The position numbers were made by a program, and so were the translations under genes. A stretch of 53,320 bases of DNA from an uncultured Verrucomicrobia subdivision 3 bacterium. Lineage in GTDB: Bacteria; Verrucomicrobiota; Verrucomicrobiia; Limisphaerales; UBA11358. Below the pieces are notes generated by a model. The model was given only the letters and a program-made list of their open reading frames with translations. It did not search any database and was not told the origin of the DNA. Shown here in pieces: positions 1 through 9,369 of this stretch; position 1 is the first letter of the stretch, and each line of letters opens with the position of its first letter. The DNA lies in assembly GCA_903827955.1 (NCBI GenBank), contig CAIKKJ010000171.1, positions 1 through 53,320 on the forward strand, written 5' to 3'.

Positions 1-1
1 C

Positions 2-2128
2 ACCGGCAAAGCATTTCCGAATGATCCTTGGGATCAATTGCGCGGCGCGGCTGGCGCGGTGTTCGGTTCCTGGATGAACGATCGCGCGTGCGTCTATCGC
101 CGCAAATACAACATCCCCACGGAATGGGGCACCGCCGTCAATGTCCAAGCGATGGTGTTCGGTAACACCGGCGAAGATTCCGGTTCCGGCGTGGCATTCA
201 CGCGTAACCCGGCCAACGGCACGAATGAATTCTACGGCGAATTCCTCATCAACGCGCAGGGCGAAGACGTAGTCGCTGGCGTTCGCACGCCCGAACCCGT
301 GTCGAAGCTCAAGGCGCAGATGCCCAAGAGCTACGCGGAACTCATGGCCGTCCGCAAGACGCTGGAAAGCCATTTCAAAGATGTCCAAGACATTGAATTC
401 ACTGTCCAGAGCGGCAAGCTGTTCATGCTCCAGACGCGTAACGGCAAGCGCACCGCCGCTGCCGGTTTGAAATTCGCCGCTGACATGGTGAAGGAAAAAT
501 TAATCGATTGGGAAACGGCCATCATGCGCAACCCGGCCGATCAGCTCGAACAATTGCTCGCGCCGATCTTCGACTTGAGCGAAGTCAAGAAGGCCAAAGT
601 CATCGCCACCGGTCTTCCGGCTGGTCCTGGTGCGGCTACTGGCAAAATCTATTTCAACGCCGAACGTGCCGTTGAAGCGGAAAAGAAGGGCGAAAAAGTT
701 CTCCTTGTTCGCGTCGAAACTTCCCCGGAAGATTTGCGCGGTATGATCGCGGCGGAAGGCATTCTCACCGCTCGCGGTGGTGTCTCCTCCCACGCCGCGC
801 TCGTCGCTCGTCAGATGGGTAAAGTCTGCGTCTGCGGCGCTGCTGGCGTCGTGATCGATTACGACAAGAAGACGACCACGATTGACGGTCACACCTTCGG
901 CGAAGGCGACTTCCTCTCCATTGACGGCACCTCCGGCCTCGTTTACGCGGGCCAGATCAAAACGGCTCCGTCCGAAATCATCACCGGCCTCTTGAACAAC
1001 GACAAGGTTGCGCAGAAGACCGAGAAATATAAGAACTACGTCCAGCTCATGGCGTGGTGCGCGAAAGCCACCAAGCTGCAAGTCCGCACCAACGCCGATA
1101 CGCCGGAGCAGACCGAGCAGGCCATCGCCTTTGGCGCGGTCGGCATCGGTCTCACCCGCACGGAACACATGTTCTTCGAAGGCGACCGTATCGACGCGAT
1201 GCGCGAAATGATTCTCGCGGACAATCTCCAGGACCGCGAAACCGCGCTTGCGAAATTGCTCCCGTATCAACGCGAAGACTTCTTCGGCATCTTCAAGGCT
1301 CTGAAAGGTTATCCTGCGACCATCCGTTTCCTCGATCCGCCGCTCCACGAGTTCCTCCCGAACTCCAAGGAAGCGCAGATGGATCTGGCCCGGAAGCTCA
1401 ACGTTCCGGTGGAAAAAATCATGGCGCGCGTTCACGAGTTGCATGAGTTCAATCCGATGCTCGGTTTCCGTGGCTGCCGCCTCGGCATCAAGTATCCGGA
1501 AATCACCCGCATGCAGGCCCGCGCCGTGCTCGAAGCCGCGGCCGATGCGACCAAGAAAGGTTTCAAAGCCAAGCCCGAGATCATGATCCCGCTCGTCGGC
1601 TTCAAGAAGGAACTCGACCTCCAGGTCGCGATTGTTCACGAAGTCGCTGCCCTCGTGCAGAAGGAAAAGAAAGTGAAAATTTCTTACTCCGTCGGCACGA
1701 TGATTGAAATTCCTCGTGGCGCGTTGACCGCTGACGAGATCGCGCAGACCGCTGAATTCTTCAGCTTCGGCACGAACGACCTCACGCAGACCTGCTTGGG
1801 CATGAGCCGCGACGACTCCGGTTCGTTCCTCGGTGCTTACACCGAGAATGAAATCGTGAAGAAAAATCCGTTCGCCTCGATTGACCAGACTGGCGTCGGT
1901 CAGCTGATCCAAATCGCGGCGGAGAAGGGCAACAAGACCCGCCCTGGCATCAAGCTCGGTATCTGCGGCGAACACGGTGGCGATCCCGATTCCGTGAAGT
2001 TCTGCCATCGCGTCGGTTTGACCTACGTGAGTTGCTCGCCGTATCGCGTGCCGGTGGCACGTCTTGCTGCTGCGCAAGCCGCCATCGAAGAGAAGCGCGC
2101 GGCTGCGAAGTCAGCCAAGAAGAAATAA
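2..2128 (+). CDS. ppdK: Pyruvate phosphate dikinase, C-terminal part (5' truncated by window edge)
   Basis: This enzyme interconverts pyruvate, ATP and phosphate with PEP, AMP and pyrophosphate in the cytoplasm. The frame is open to the window edge, so the ORF-track TTG start is artificial; residues such as GKAFPNDPW precede it. The visible 708 residues lack roughly 170-200 residues of the N-terminal ATP-grasp domain of a usual ~880-residue enzyme. The phosphohistidine motif [15 protein letters not shown] has its His near fragment residue 264. The C-terminal TIM barrel carries [19 protein letters not shown] and [10 protein letters not shown], with the catalytic Cys near residue 655, and ends in [17 protein letters not shown] strong terminator follows, so it ends its transcription unit. 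Confidence 0.97.
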   Translation, partial: TGKAFPNDPWDQLRGAAGAVFGSWMNDRACVYRRKYNIPTEWGTAVNVQAMVFGNTGEDSGSGVAFTRNPANGTNEFYGEFLINAQGEDVVAGVRTPEPVSKLKAQMPKSYAELMAVRKTLESHFKDVQDIEFTVQSGKLFMLQTRNGKRTAAAGLKFAADMVKEKLIDWETAIMRNPADQLEQLLAPIFDLSEVKKAKVIATGLPAGPGAATGKIYFNAERAVEAEKKGEKVLLVRVETSPEDLRGMIAAEGILTARGGVSSHAALVARQMGKVCVCGAAGVVIDYDKKTTTIDGHTFGEGDFLSIDGTSGLVYAGQIKTAPSEIITGLLNNDKVAQKTEKYKNYVQLMAWCAKATKLQVRTNADTPEQTEQAIAFGAVGIGLTRTEHMFFEGDRIDAMREMILADNLQDRETALAKLLPYQREDFFGIFKALKGYPATIRFLDPPLHEFLPNSKEAQMDLARKLNVPVEKIMARVHELHEFNPMLGFRGCRLGIKYPEITRMQARAVLEAAADATKKGFKAKPEIMIPLVGFKKELDLQVAIVHEVAALVQKEKKVKISYSVGTMIEIPRGALTADEIAQTAEFFSFGTNDLTQTCLGMSRDDSGSFLGAYTENEIVKKNPFASIDQTGVGQLIQIAAEKGNKTRPGIKLGICGEHGGDPDSVKFCHRVGLTYVSCSPYRVPVARLAAAQAAIEEKRAAAKSAKKK

Positions 2129-2145
2129 TTCACTTCTGACAATTC

Positions 2146-2183
2146 AAACGCCGCTCCGGGAAACTGGAGCGGCGTTTTGTTTT
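2146..2183 (+). terminator. Rho-independent terminator after ppdK
   Basis: A perfect 12-bp inverted repeat (arms 2146-2157 and 2166-2177, core CGCCGCTCC / GGAGCGGCG) has an 8-base loop and is followed by a T-rich run (TTTTGTTTT). It lies 18 bases after the ppdK stop codon. Confidence 0.85.
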
Positions 2184-2224
2184 ACACTTGCCGCAATAAT
2201 TCCGGCGCGGATACTGGGCGCACG

Positions 2225-2704
2225 ATGGAAGCGCTTTATGATTTCAAGACAACCACGTTGCTGGGCGAACCGGCCAATCTCGCTCACTATCGCGGTAAGG
2301 TGACACTTGTGGTGAACCTCGCGAGCCAATGTGGCTACACGCCGCAATATGCCGGCTTGGAAAAATTGCATCGCGAGCTGGCGGGGCAGGGGTTCGCGGT
2401 GCTGGGTTTTCCGAGCAACGATTTTGGCGCGCAGGAGCCGGGCACAGCGGAAGAGATCGCGAGTTTTTGCAAACTGAATTACGACGTGACGTTTCCGCTG
2501 TTCAAAAAACTCTGCACGCAGCCGGGGCTGGAGCAGTCGCCGATTTACCAATTTCTTGGCAAGTCGGGCAATTTGCCGGACTGGAATTTCAGCAAGTATC
2601 TCATCGGTAAAGACGGCGTGGTGCGCAGGTTTTTTTCGGGCGAAGTTGCGCCGGACGCGCCGGAGTTGCGGCAAGCGATTAAAGCGGCTTTGGCGGAGAA
2701 ATAA
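2225..2704 (+). CDS. Glutathione peroxidase family thiol peroxidase
   Basis: It reduces hydroperoxides with a thiol or thioredoxin donor. The 159-residue length fits the family when the ATG at 2225 is used. The ORF-track start at 2177 is a TTG inside the ppdK terminator and adds a non-family N-terminus. The peroxidatic site NLASQCGYTPQY has Cys at about residue 36 in place of selenocysteine, and WNFSKYLI near the C-terminus matches the conserved Trp/Asn block. The usual FPCNQFG motif reads FPSNDFGAQEPG here, so the catalytic Gln is Asp; I believe this is a known bacterial subtype. No signal peptide is visible. The gene appears to stand alone. Confidence 0.9.
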   Translation: MEALYDFKTTTLLGEPANLAHYRGKVTLVVNLASQCGYTPQYAGLEKLHRELAGQGFAVLGFPSNDFGAQEPGTAEEIASFCKLNYDVTFPLFKKLCTQPGLEQSPIYQFLGKSGNLPDWNFSKYLIGKDGVVRRFFSGEVAPDAPELRQAIKAALAEK

Positions 2705-2722
2705 TTTTATAGCTATGCGTCC

Positions 2723-3763
2723 ATGAATTTTTCCACGCCAACTACGCCATCACTTTCACTCGATGTATATTGGCCGATGATGCAAAGCGCCGCGCTCATC
2801 GCGGCGGGCGAACTCGGAGTCTTCGTGGCGTTGGGTAAAGGCCCGTTGCTCGTGGAAGAAATCGCGGCGCGCATTAGCGCGTCGGTGAACGGCACGGCGA
2901 AACTGTGCGCGGTGCTGTTGCAAACGGGTTATCTGGAACTCACGTCCGAAAATAAATTTCGTAACAGTCCACACGCCCAGGCGTGGCTATCGCAAACGGG
3001 GGCGCAGGATTTGAACAGTGAGCTGCGCTGGTTCGCGCTGGCGTGGCAGTTGATGGGCGGATTACGCGACGCGGTGGTCAATGGCCAGCCCAAGACGGTG
3101 CTGTGGGATTTGATGCAAACGAATCCGGCGATGGGGCCGACCTTCGCGGCGTTTATGAAAGATCACGCGGCCACGGTGGTGAACGATGTGCAACGCGCGG
3201 TGAAATTGCCCGCTGATGCGAAGACGTTACTCGATGTCGGCGGCTCGCATGGCTTGCACGCCGCTGCGTTTTGTCGGCGTTTTCCGGAATTGCATGCAGT
3301 CATTTATGATCTGCCGGTTTCACTAACGAATACGCGCGACTTGATCGCGGGTTGGGGATTGAGCGAACGCCTTCGCTGCGTCGCGGGCAACATCGTGAAC
3401 GATGCCATCACCGGCACATTCGATGTCATCACTTATTTTCTCGTGGCGCACAACCAGACGGACGCGGACAACGCGCGCATCATTCAGAAGCTGGCGGCGG
3501 CGTTGAATCCCGGCGGCGTGATGTTCGTGTATGAATATGTCCGCGAGTCGGCAGCGCGCTACACGGTTTCCAGCACGGAAGCATTGGCGTCGGCGTTTGA
3601 TCTCACGTTGCTGGTCGAGACGGGCACATGCCTCCACACCGCCGAACGCATTAACGCCTGGCTGCTCGCCGCGGGGCTGGGCCACCTCCAGCGCACCGAT
3701 CTCCAGCCGATTGAAAAAGGTTCCATTTTCAGCGCGCAGAAGTTGCAATCGCCGTCACCGTAA
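2723..3763 (+). CDS. SAM-dependent O-methyltransferase (dimerisation plus methyltransferase domains)
   Basis: The 346-residue protein has the layout of the plant-type/hydroxyneurosporene O-methyltransferase family. An N-terminal winged-helix dimerisation domain (about residues 15-100, with GVFVALGKGPLLVEEIA) precedes a Rossmann methyltransferase domain. SAM motif I reads LLDVGGSHGLHAAAF near residue 170, followed by the acidic loop in HAVIYDLP. The later PGGVMFVYEYV resembles the post-motif strand of this family. The substrate cannot be read from the sequence and no biosynthetic cluster surrounds it. It starts 18 bases after the peroxidase gene, so the two may be cotranscribed. Confidence 0.85.
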   Translation: MNFSTPTTPSLSLDVYWPMMQSAALIAAGELGVFVALGKGPLLVEEIAARISASVNGTAKLCAVLLQTGYLELTSENKFRNSPHAQAWLSQTGAQDLNSELRWFALAWQLMGGLRDAVVNGQPKTVLWDLMQTNPAMGPTFAAFMKDHAATVVNDVQRAVKLPADAKTLLDVGGSHGLHAAAFCRRFPELHAVIYDLPVSLTNTRDLIAGWGLSERLRCVAGNIVNDAITGTFDVITYFLVAHNQTDADNARIIQKLAAALNPGGVMFVYEYVRESAARYTVSSTEALASAFDLTLLVETGTCLHTAERINAWLLAAGLGHLQRTDLQPIEKGSIFSAQKLQSPSP

Positions 3764-3830
3764 ATCCTGACCAAGCTGGCAAAGCTTTTTCGCTTCGGCT
3801 TTGAAATGTATTTGCCTACTGTTTCTACCG

Positions 3831-5810
3831 ATGGCTATGAATACGAAACCTACAAAAAGACTTCATTGTTTTCTGTTTGCGTCGATGGTGCTTTGCCTTG
3901 CCTCCAGCACGCCGGCGGCGGATAAAATTTCGGAAGTGGCGAGTGCGGTGAAGCCGACGATTGCGCCGCCGACCGCGTGGGTCAAACCGCAGATGTTTGA
4001 CCGACGCACGTTGGTGAACCGTCCAGAGGGCGTGGTGGATCAGCACTGGCTTTTGCTCGAACGGCAGATAGATGTGGCGGCTAACGAGACGTTTATTCAC
4101 TGCGCTCGTCAAATTCTGACGGTGGCCGGCGTGCAAAATGGTTCGGATTTGAAGATTGATTTCAATCCGAGTTTTCAGGCGTTGACGTTGCACTGGGTGC
4201 GGGTGTGGCGCGGCACGAATCATCTGGACCGGCTGGCGGCGGACAAAATTCGCGTGGTGCGGCAGGAGCGCGATCTGGAGCAGCAGCAAATTCTCAACGG
4301 CGAACAGACAGCGATGCTGGTGCTGGACGATGTGCGGGTGGGTGATGTTGTAGATTATGCGTATTCGCTCAAGGGGGCGAACCCGGTCTTCGCCGGAAAA
4401 TTTTCAACCAGTCTGTCGTTGCAGTCGGCGGTGCCGGTGGAGCGGTTGGTGGCGCGGATGTTGTTGCCCGCACAACGACGGTTTTTCCCCAAGACGCACG
4501 GCGGTGCGGCTGAGCCGAGAATCACCACGCAGACCAACGTTATTGAATGTGCTTGGGATTTGCGCAGTGTTCCCGCGACGCGGTCAGAGGATGCCGTGCC
4601 GGTGTGGTTCGATCCGGAGCCGTGGGTGCAACTGAGCGAGTTCAAAAGCTGGACGGAAGTGAACCAGTGGGCGCTGACGCTGTTTGAAAACAAATCCGCG
4701 CTGACGCCGGAGCTCGCGCAAAAAATTGCGGGCTGGAAACAGTTGCCCGACCGAGAGCAACAGGTGCTGGCGGCGCTGCGTTTCGTGCAGGATGAAGTCC
4801 GGTATTTCGGAATTGAAATCGGCGTGAGTTCAGAAAAGCCAGCGGACCCGGCGGCGGTTTTGACCCGCCGCTTCGGCGATTGCAAAGACAAGTCGCTGCT
4901 ATTTGTGACGCTGCTGCGCGGGTTAGGGATCGAGGCGTATCCGGTGCTGGTGAACACGCAGGCGCGGCAGACGATTGATGACTGGCTGCCGGCGGCGAAT
5001 ATTTTCGACCATTGCATTGCGGTGGTTTTGCTCAACGGCCAAATGTGGTGGCTAGACCCGACGGCGGGTTATCAACGCGGTCCGCTGGCGGCGCATTATC
5101 TGCCAGCCTACGGACGCGGCTTGGTGATTGCGCCCAAGACCACGGGACTGACGCCCATTCCGCAAACCACGGGACTGCCGTTGACAGTGACAACGGAATA
5201 TTTTGACCTCGGCAAAAAATCAGGCGTGTCTGATTTGAAAGTCGTTACGGTGGCGGAAGGTCGTGACGCGGAAAGTCTGCGAGCGATGTTTGCCGACATG
5301 AAGCGTGGCGACATCGAGAAAAATTATACGCACTTTTATGCCGAGTCGTATCCCGGCACGCAGATGTCCGCGCCGATGGAGGTGCAGGACGACGAGGCGC
5401 AAAACCGTTTTCAATTCACGGAGCACTACACGATTGACCAGGTCTGGGTGAGGTCCGACAACGACGGAAAACTCCGCTGCAACTTTTATCCTGTTTCCTT
5501 TTCCTCGCTGATCAAGAAGCCAGTGGACGCGCGGCGGAAATTCCCGCTGGCCGTGGCTTTCCCGCAGCACCAAATTTTGCGGACGGAAATAACTGTTCCC
5601 GTGAGCTTCGACTATGCGAAGGAAAACAAAAACGTCAACGACCCCGCGTTTGCTTTCGCCAAACAAAGCAAGCACATCGGCAGAAAACTCATTCTGGAAT
5701 ATGGCTACCAGTCGCTGGCCGATTTTGTTCCGGCGGCGCGGACGGATGAATACCTTCAAAACCTCGACCAGATTTCCAAAAGTTTTGGTGATGGTTTTGT
5801 GTGGCGATAA
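3831..5810 (+). CDS. Secreted DUF3857 plus transglutaminase-like domain protein
   Basis: A signal peptide (LHCFLFASMVLCLASSTPAAD) marks export, so the start is ATG 3831 or 3837, not the upstream TTG of the ORF track. The N-terminal half (about residues 50-280) fits DUF3857, a beta-rich domain that usually precedes transglutaminase cores. The core follows, with Cys in RRFGDCKDKS (about 351), His in NIFDHCIAVV (about 394) and Asp in WWLDPTAG (about 409), giving an intact Cys-His-Asp triad. The last ~220 residues are a beta-rich DUF3858-like region. Such proteins are probably periplasmic or surface peptidases or crosslinkers; the substrate is unknown. It is convergent with the BMC operon. Confidence 0.85.
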   Translation: MAMNTKPTKRLHCFLFASMVLCLASSTPAADKISEVASAVKPTIAPPTAWVKPQMFDRRTLVNRPEGVVDQHWLLLERQIDVAANETFIHCARQILTVAGVQNGSDLKIDFNPSFQALTLHWVRVWRGTNHLDRLAADKIRVVRQERDLEQQQILNGEQTAMLVLDDVRVGDVVDYAYSLKGANPVFAGKFSTSLSLQSAVPVERLVARMLLPAQRRFFPKTHGGAAEPRITTQTNVIECAWDLRSVPATRSEDAVPVWFDPEPWVQLSEFKSWTEVNQWALTLFENKSALTPELAQKIAGWKQLPDREQQVLAALRFVQDEVRYFGIEIGVSSEKPADPAAVLTRRFGDCKDKSLLFVTLLRGLGIEAYPVLVNTQARQTIDDWLPAANIFDHCIAVVLLNGQMWWLDPTAGYQRGPLAAHYLPAYGRGLVIAPKTTGLTPIPQTTGLPLTVTTEYFDLGKKSGVSDLKVVTVAEGRDAESLRAMFADMKRGDIEKNYTHFYAESYPGTQMSAPMEVQDDEAQNRFQFTEHYTIDQVWVRSDNDGKLRCNFYPVSFSSLIKKPVDARRKFPLAVAFPQHQILRTEITVPVSFDYAKENKNVNDPAFAFAKQSKHIGRKLILEYGYQSLADFVPAARTDEYLQNLDQISKSFGDGFVWR

Positions 5811-5819
5811 AACCGCAAA

Positions 5820-5848
5820 TAAAAAAAACGCCCAAAAAAATGCGGGCG
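5820..5848 (-). terminator. Candidate terminator of the BMC operon
   Basis: Read on the minus strand, a short CGCCC / GGGCG stem (5829-5833 with 5844-5848) encloses a 10-base loop and is followed by eight T residues. It lies 22 bases after the aldolase stop. The stem is short, but the U-tract and placement fit an intrinsic terminator. Confidence 0.55.
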
Positions 5849-5870
5849 GCTTTGGTTTTGTGCGAAGAAA

Positions 5871-6929
5871 TTATTTCATCTGCGAGAGAATCTGATCCGT
5901 GATGGCTTTCACCGCCGCTTCCGCTTCGGCGTCGAGGCCTATGGTCGGTTCGCCGGATGGCGGAGTCTGGCAGGTCGCGCCGGGACGCCATTCGCCGCTG
6001 TCGCAGAGTTCGCATTCCTTCATGCCGATGCGCGGATCCACAAAGCCTAGGCTCTGCTTGATGTTCATGATTTCTTTCATCTGCGGTCCGGTAAACGTAT
6101 TGATAGGTTTGCCGAGTTGGCCGGCGACGACAATCGTGCGGCAATACGCCTCGATGATTTCCATGCGCCAGTAGGCTTCTTCGATGTTGTTGTGGCTCCA
6201 GGTCACCACGCCGTGATTAGACATGAGGATGGTGTTGTAATCATCAGTCAGATCGGCAACGAGCTTGCCCATGTCGGGCGAACCGGGGGTGCGATACGGC
6301 GCGACGCCGACGGAACAAAAAACTTCATACTCCGGCAGCATACACGTCGGCGGCGCCTGGCCGACGACTGCAAACGCCGTGGCGTAAGGCGGATGACAAT
6401 GGCATGTAGCGACAGCCTTTGGCTGCTTTTTCATCATCTGCAAGTGCATCAAGATTTCGCTCGTGCGTTTTTTCGTGCCGCAAATTTGGTTGCCTTCAAA
6501 ATCCACGAGGCACATGTCCGACGGCTTAAGCGAACCTTTACTGACGAGCGTGGGCGTGCAAATGGCGATGTCTTCGCCGACGCGGATGGCCATGTTGCCG
6601 CCGTTGCCGTCCACATAGGCGCGCTTCCAGAGGCGATGGCCCATCTCGCAGATTTGCTCCTTCAAGCTGTGCGCGTAAGGCGAATTGAAAAACGCCTCCA
6701 GTTCCGACCTCGGTGATTTGGAATTTAATTTCTTGGCCGGCGGAGAAAATTTGTCTGCGCTGGCGGGTGCGGCGGCGTTGCCGGTGGCGATGGCGCGTAG
6801 GCCATCGGTTTCAATGTCTTGCAACATCTCGCGCGCCGAGGGCGTGACGATGGCATCGACGGGGATGCTGACGCCCTTGCCGCTGCTGATCATTTCCTGA
6901 ATGTCACGGACGCTGATAACTTGGCTCAT
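5871..6929 (-). CDS. BMC-associated class II aldolase (L-fuculose/L-rhamnulose-1-phosphate aldolase type)
   Basis: The predicted reaction is cleavage of a 6-deoxy-ketose-1-phosphate to DHAP and lactaldehyde, using zinc, inside the microcompartment. The aldolase/adducin core (about residues 78-285) has the catalytic Glu in KKRTSEIL (E158) and zinc ligands H177 and H179 in CHCHPPYATAF and H239 in SNHGVV. At 352 residues it is far longer than FucA (~215). A ~75-residue N-terminal extension contains SIPVDAIVTPSAREML, resembling a motif seen in other BMC proteins such as EutQ. The C-terminus has a Cys-bearing linker (CELC, then C320) and a terminal amphipathic helix EAEAAVKAITDQILSQMK, a likely encapsulation peptide. 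It is the last gene of the BMC operon. Confidence 0.9.
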   Translation of the reverse strand: MSQVISVRDIQEMISSGKGVSIPVDAIVTPSAREMLQDIETDGLRAIATGNAAAPASADKFSPPAKKLNSKSPRSELEAFFNSPYAHSLKEQICEMGHRLWKRAYVDGNGGNMAIRVGEDIAICTPTLVSKGSLKPSDMCLVDFEGNQICGTKKRTSEILMHLQMMKKQPKAVATCHCHPPYATAFAVVGQAPPTCMLPEYEVFCSVGVAPYRTPGSPDMGKLVADLTDDYNTILMSNHGVVTWSHNNIEEAYWRMEIIEAYCRTIVVAGQLGKPINTFTGPQMKEIMNIKQSLGFVDPRIGMKECELCDSGEWRPGATCQTPPSGEPTIGLDAEAEAAVKAITDQILSQMK

Positions 6930-6945
6930 AAAAATTTAATTCAAC

Positions 6946-7251
6946 TCAACCCTTCCACGGGCTGTAAAACATTTCGTCCACCAACGCGGCGTTGATCGCG
7001 TCAATTGGCGGCGATACCTCGAATGGCTGCGCTGCCTCCGCGCCTTCTTCGTATCCGATCACATCGCCCACGCCGCCACCGAGATTGTCATAGACAACCA
7101 GACTCGGATCGGTGCCCATGCTCGGCTGGGCATTGATGCCTTTCGCAAACTGTTCGCGGTTAAATGGACTGACCACCAAAAAACGTCCGCCCTTCAGCAA
7201 GTCCACCGACTTGCTCAATGTAACGCGACCGATGACAGTTCCGAGTTTCAA
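6946..7251 (-). CDS. BMC-P shell vertex protein (EutN/CcmL family)
   Basis: This 101-residue protein should form pentamers that cap microcompartment vertices. It begins MKLGTVIGRV and has GRFLVVSPFN, then DNLGGGVGDVIGYEEG, matching the EutN/CcmL beta-barrel pattern, and ends in a tail with FYSPWKG. Its ATG overlaps the stop of the upstream BMC-P gene by 4 bases, implying translational coupling. It lies 16 bases before the aldolase gene. It is the most divergent of the three BMC-P paralogues here, consistent with distinct vertex positions or partners. Confidence 0.93.
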   Translation of the reverse strand: MKLGTVIGRVTLSKSVDLLKGGRFLVVSPFNREQFAKGINAQPSMGTDPSLVVYDNLGGGVGDVIGYEEGAEAAQPFEVSPPIDAINAALVDEMFYSPWKG

Positions 7252-7526
7252 ATTCTTACTCCCGGTTCATGTTCATCCACGATGCCGGTGACGAGCCAGC
7301 GCACAGGACTTTTATCCACGCCCACCGCCTTGCGCGCCGCTTTGCCGTCCGACGAAATCACCACCTGCTGGTGCATCCCCGCGCCGTGCGAATCAATCGC
7401 GATGACCGGTGCGCCTTCCGGTTCGCCGCTCTTGCCGATCGGCTGGCAGATCACCAAACGCCACGCGTCATAACTCGGATGTTTCCGGGTCGCAACGATG
7501 TTGCCTTCGACGCGCGCGAGTAACAT
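7248..7526 (-). CDS. BMC-P shell vertex protein (EutN/CcmL family)
   Basis: This 92-residue pentamer-forming vertex protein opens with MLLARVEGNIVATRKHPSY, the classical EutN/CcmL start, followed by VICQPIG and VIAIDSHGAGMHQQVVISSDGKAA. The C-terminal WLVTGIVDEHE closes the beta barrel. It lies 3 bases after the PduP stop and overlaps the next BMC-P gene by 4 bases, so it belongs to the same polycistronic message. Three BMC-P paralogues in one operon is normal for PVC-type BMC loci. Confidence 0.94.
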   Translation of the reverse strand: MLLARVEGNIVATRKHPSYDAWRLVICQPIGKSGEPEGAPVIAIDSHGAGMHQQVVISSDGKAARKAVGVDKSPVRWLVTGIVDEHEPGVRI

Positions 7527-7529
7527 GGC

Positions 7530-9038
7530 TCAATAAATCCGCAGATTGTCCACCATCACGCAGCGGCGGACGCGCGTGAATGTGCGGGGATTCGTGATGC
7601 CTTCGCCCGTCGGCGTGGCGATTGAAAAACTCAAATATCCTTCGCCACCCAAGCCGAGGCCGGCGGCGGACGGTCCGTTCTTGACGAACAAAGTCGTGTC
7701 CAGCGCGCGCGCCATCGCGGTGATGTTTTCCACGTCGTGCGAGTGGATGATGGCGGTGTGCTTGTAATTGTGTTCGGATTGCAGCGAGCGTTCGATGCCT
7801 TCCTCGACACTCTTCACGCGCACGATGGGTAGCATCGGCATCATCTGTTCTTCCTGCACGAACGGGTGCATCGCATGCGTTTCGCCGAAAAGCAACTGCG
7901 TGCCCGCCGGAATGTTCACGCCCGCCGCCTGCGCGAGCACCGCCGGATCTTTGCCGATGAAATCTTTGTTGGTGTGAGCTTGCGCGCAACCACCGCCTTG
8001 ACCGGGCGTGATTGTGAAAGCAGCTTTCGTGAGTTTTTCCACCTGCGACGAATTCAGTTTCACCGCGCCATTCTCCGACATTTTTTGCATCAACTTGTCA
8101 GCGACGTGATCGAGAACAAAAACTTGTTTCTCACCGATGCACAAAAGGTTGTTATCAAACGACGCGCCGGAAATGATCGCCTTCGCCGCGCGCGTTGGGC
8201 AGCAAGTATCGTCAACAAACACAGGCGGATTACCCGGCCCGGCGCAGATGGCACGCTTGCCGGTTTGCATCGCCGCTTTCACGACCATCGGTCCGCCGGT
8301 GACAAGCAGCAGGCGGGTGTTTTCGTTTTTGCAGAGTGCGTTGAAGGAATCCAGCGATGGCTTCTCGATGATGCACGCGATGTTCTCGATGCCCGTCTCG
8401 CGGTAGATCGCTTCGTTGTAAGCGCGCACGGCAATCGCCGCGCAACGCGCCGCACTCGGATGCGCGTTGAACACCACGGAATTTCCCGCCGCGCAAATAT
8501 TCACGATGTTGCCGCTGAGCGTGGGAATGGAATGCGTGCTGGGAGTGATCGCACCAACGACACCGAACGGAGTAAATTCTTCCAGCGTGATGCCATGGTC
8601 GCCGCTGCGCGCATCGGGGCGAAGCCAGTCAACGCCGGGCACGAGCTTGATGATTTGCAGCTTCGCGATCTTGTGATCGAGGCGGCCAATCTTCGTTTCG
8701 TCAAATTCGATCTTGCCCCAAGCCTCGGCATTTTTCTCTGCGAGCGTCTTGACGATTTCCTCAATCTTGCGGCGTGCAGCAATTCCTTTTTGCTTCAATT
8801 GCAAAAATGATTCTTGTGCTGCCTCACACGCTTCCTCCGCCGTGGCGAACACGCCAAACTTGCCGCGCAACGCTGGTGCGGCGGAAACTTTCTTGGTGCT
8901 ACAGCCGCAGGAATCTGATTTCGGCGCTGGCGCAGACGGAGCAGGGGACGGCTTGGCAGTCGCGGTCGCCGTGCCACCGAGTTTGCCCAGCACTTCGGCC
9001 ACCACGTCACGGATTAAAGTTTCGTTCACGGCACTCAT
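7530..9038 (-). CDS. pduP: CoA-acylating aldehyde dehydrogenase, PduP type, with encapsulation peptide
   Basis: It oxidises lactaldehyde or another short aldehyde to the acyl-CoA with NAD+ inside the shell. The 502-residue protein has an N-terminal amphipathic helix ETLIRDVVAEVLGKLG (about 6-21), a Pro/Ala linker, and then the dehydrogenase domain from about residue 60. The catalytic Cys is C300 in NNLLCIGEKQV. ICAGPGNPPVFVDDT and THSIPTLSGNIVNICAAGN match the PduP/EutE family. The helix plus linker is the standard cargo-targeting arrangement. The linker also carries an unusual CGC (C44, C46). It sits between BMC-P genes with 3- and 7-base gaps. Confidence 0.95.
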   Translation of the reverse strand: MSAVNETLIRDVVAEVLGKLGGTATATAKPSPAPSAPAPKSDSCGCSTKKVSAAPALRGKFGVFATAEEACEAAQESFLQLKQKGIAARRKIEEIVKTLAEKNAEAWGKIEFDETKIGRLDHKIAKLQIIKLVPGVDWLRPDARSGDHGITLEEFTPFGVVGAITPSTHSIPTLSGNIVNICAAGNSVVFNAHPSAARCAAIAVRAYNEAIYRETGIENIACIIEKPSLDSFNALCKNENTRLLLVTGGPMVVKAAMQTGKRAICAGPGNPPVFVDDTCCPTRAAKAIISGASFDNNLLCIGEKQVFVLDHVADKLMQKMSENGAVKLNSSQVEKLTKAAFTITPGQGGGCAQAHTNKDFIGKDPAVLAQAAGVNIPAGTQLLFGETHAMHPFVQEEQMMPMLPIVRVKSVEEGIERSLQSEHNYKHTAIIHSHDVENITAMARALDTTLFVKNGPSAAGLGLGGEGYLSFSIATPTGEGITNPRTFTRVRRCVMVDNLRIY

Positions 9039-9045
9039 ATTTCAA

Positions 9046-9360
9046 TTAACGCACTTTTGCACTGAAGATTTCTTTTCCAAAAACATCCACGCTGTCCACG
9101 AGGCCGATGATGACGGCGTCCACGGGCACGTCTTTCATTCCGGGCGCGAGGCGCGCGGAACTGCCTTGGCAAAACAAAACCAATTCGCCCTCGCCGGCAC
9201 CAAGCGCGTCCACCGCGACAATCGTGTTCGCGCCCGGACGAAACTTCGTCGGGTCTTTTTCATCCACGAGTTGTGGGCGGAGCAACAAGAGTTTGCGACC
9301 CGACATGTTCGGGTCTTTCTTGGTGGCTACCACCTGGCCTTCGACTTTGGCGAGGAACAT
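9046..9360 (-). CDS. BMC-P shell vertex protein (EutN/CcmL family)
   Basis: The real start is the ATG at 9360, giving 104 residues beginning MFLAKVEGQVVATKKDPNMS, a canonical EutN/CcmL opening. The ORF-track start at 9579 runs backwards through the palindromic spacer into the BMC-H gene in another frame and is not credible. KLLLLRPQLVD, IVAVDALGAGEGELVLFCQG and IIGLVDSVDV are the usual strands of the pentamer barrel. It follows the BMC-H gene by 73 bases that hold a strong palindrome, and precedes pduP by 7 bases. Confidence 0.94.
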   Translation of the reverse strand: MFLAKVEGQVVATKKDPNMSGRKLLLLRPQLVDEKDPTKFRPGANTIVAVDALGAGEGELVLFCQGSSARLAPGMKDVPVDAVIIGLVDSVDVFGKEIFSAKVR

Positions 9361-9369
9361 AATTTTATT

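Noticed and set aside
500-2077. 525-aa ORF on the minus strand
   Set aside because: It is the antisense shadow of ppdK, which has clear family motifs throughout; the minus-strand translation is Arg/Glu/His-rich without domain features.
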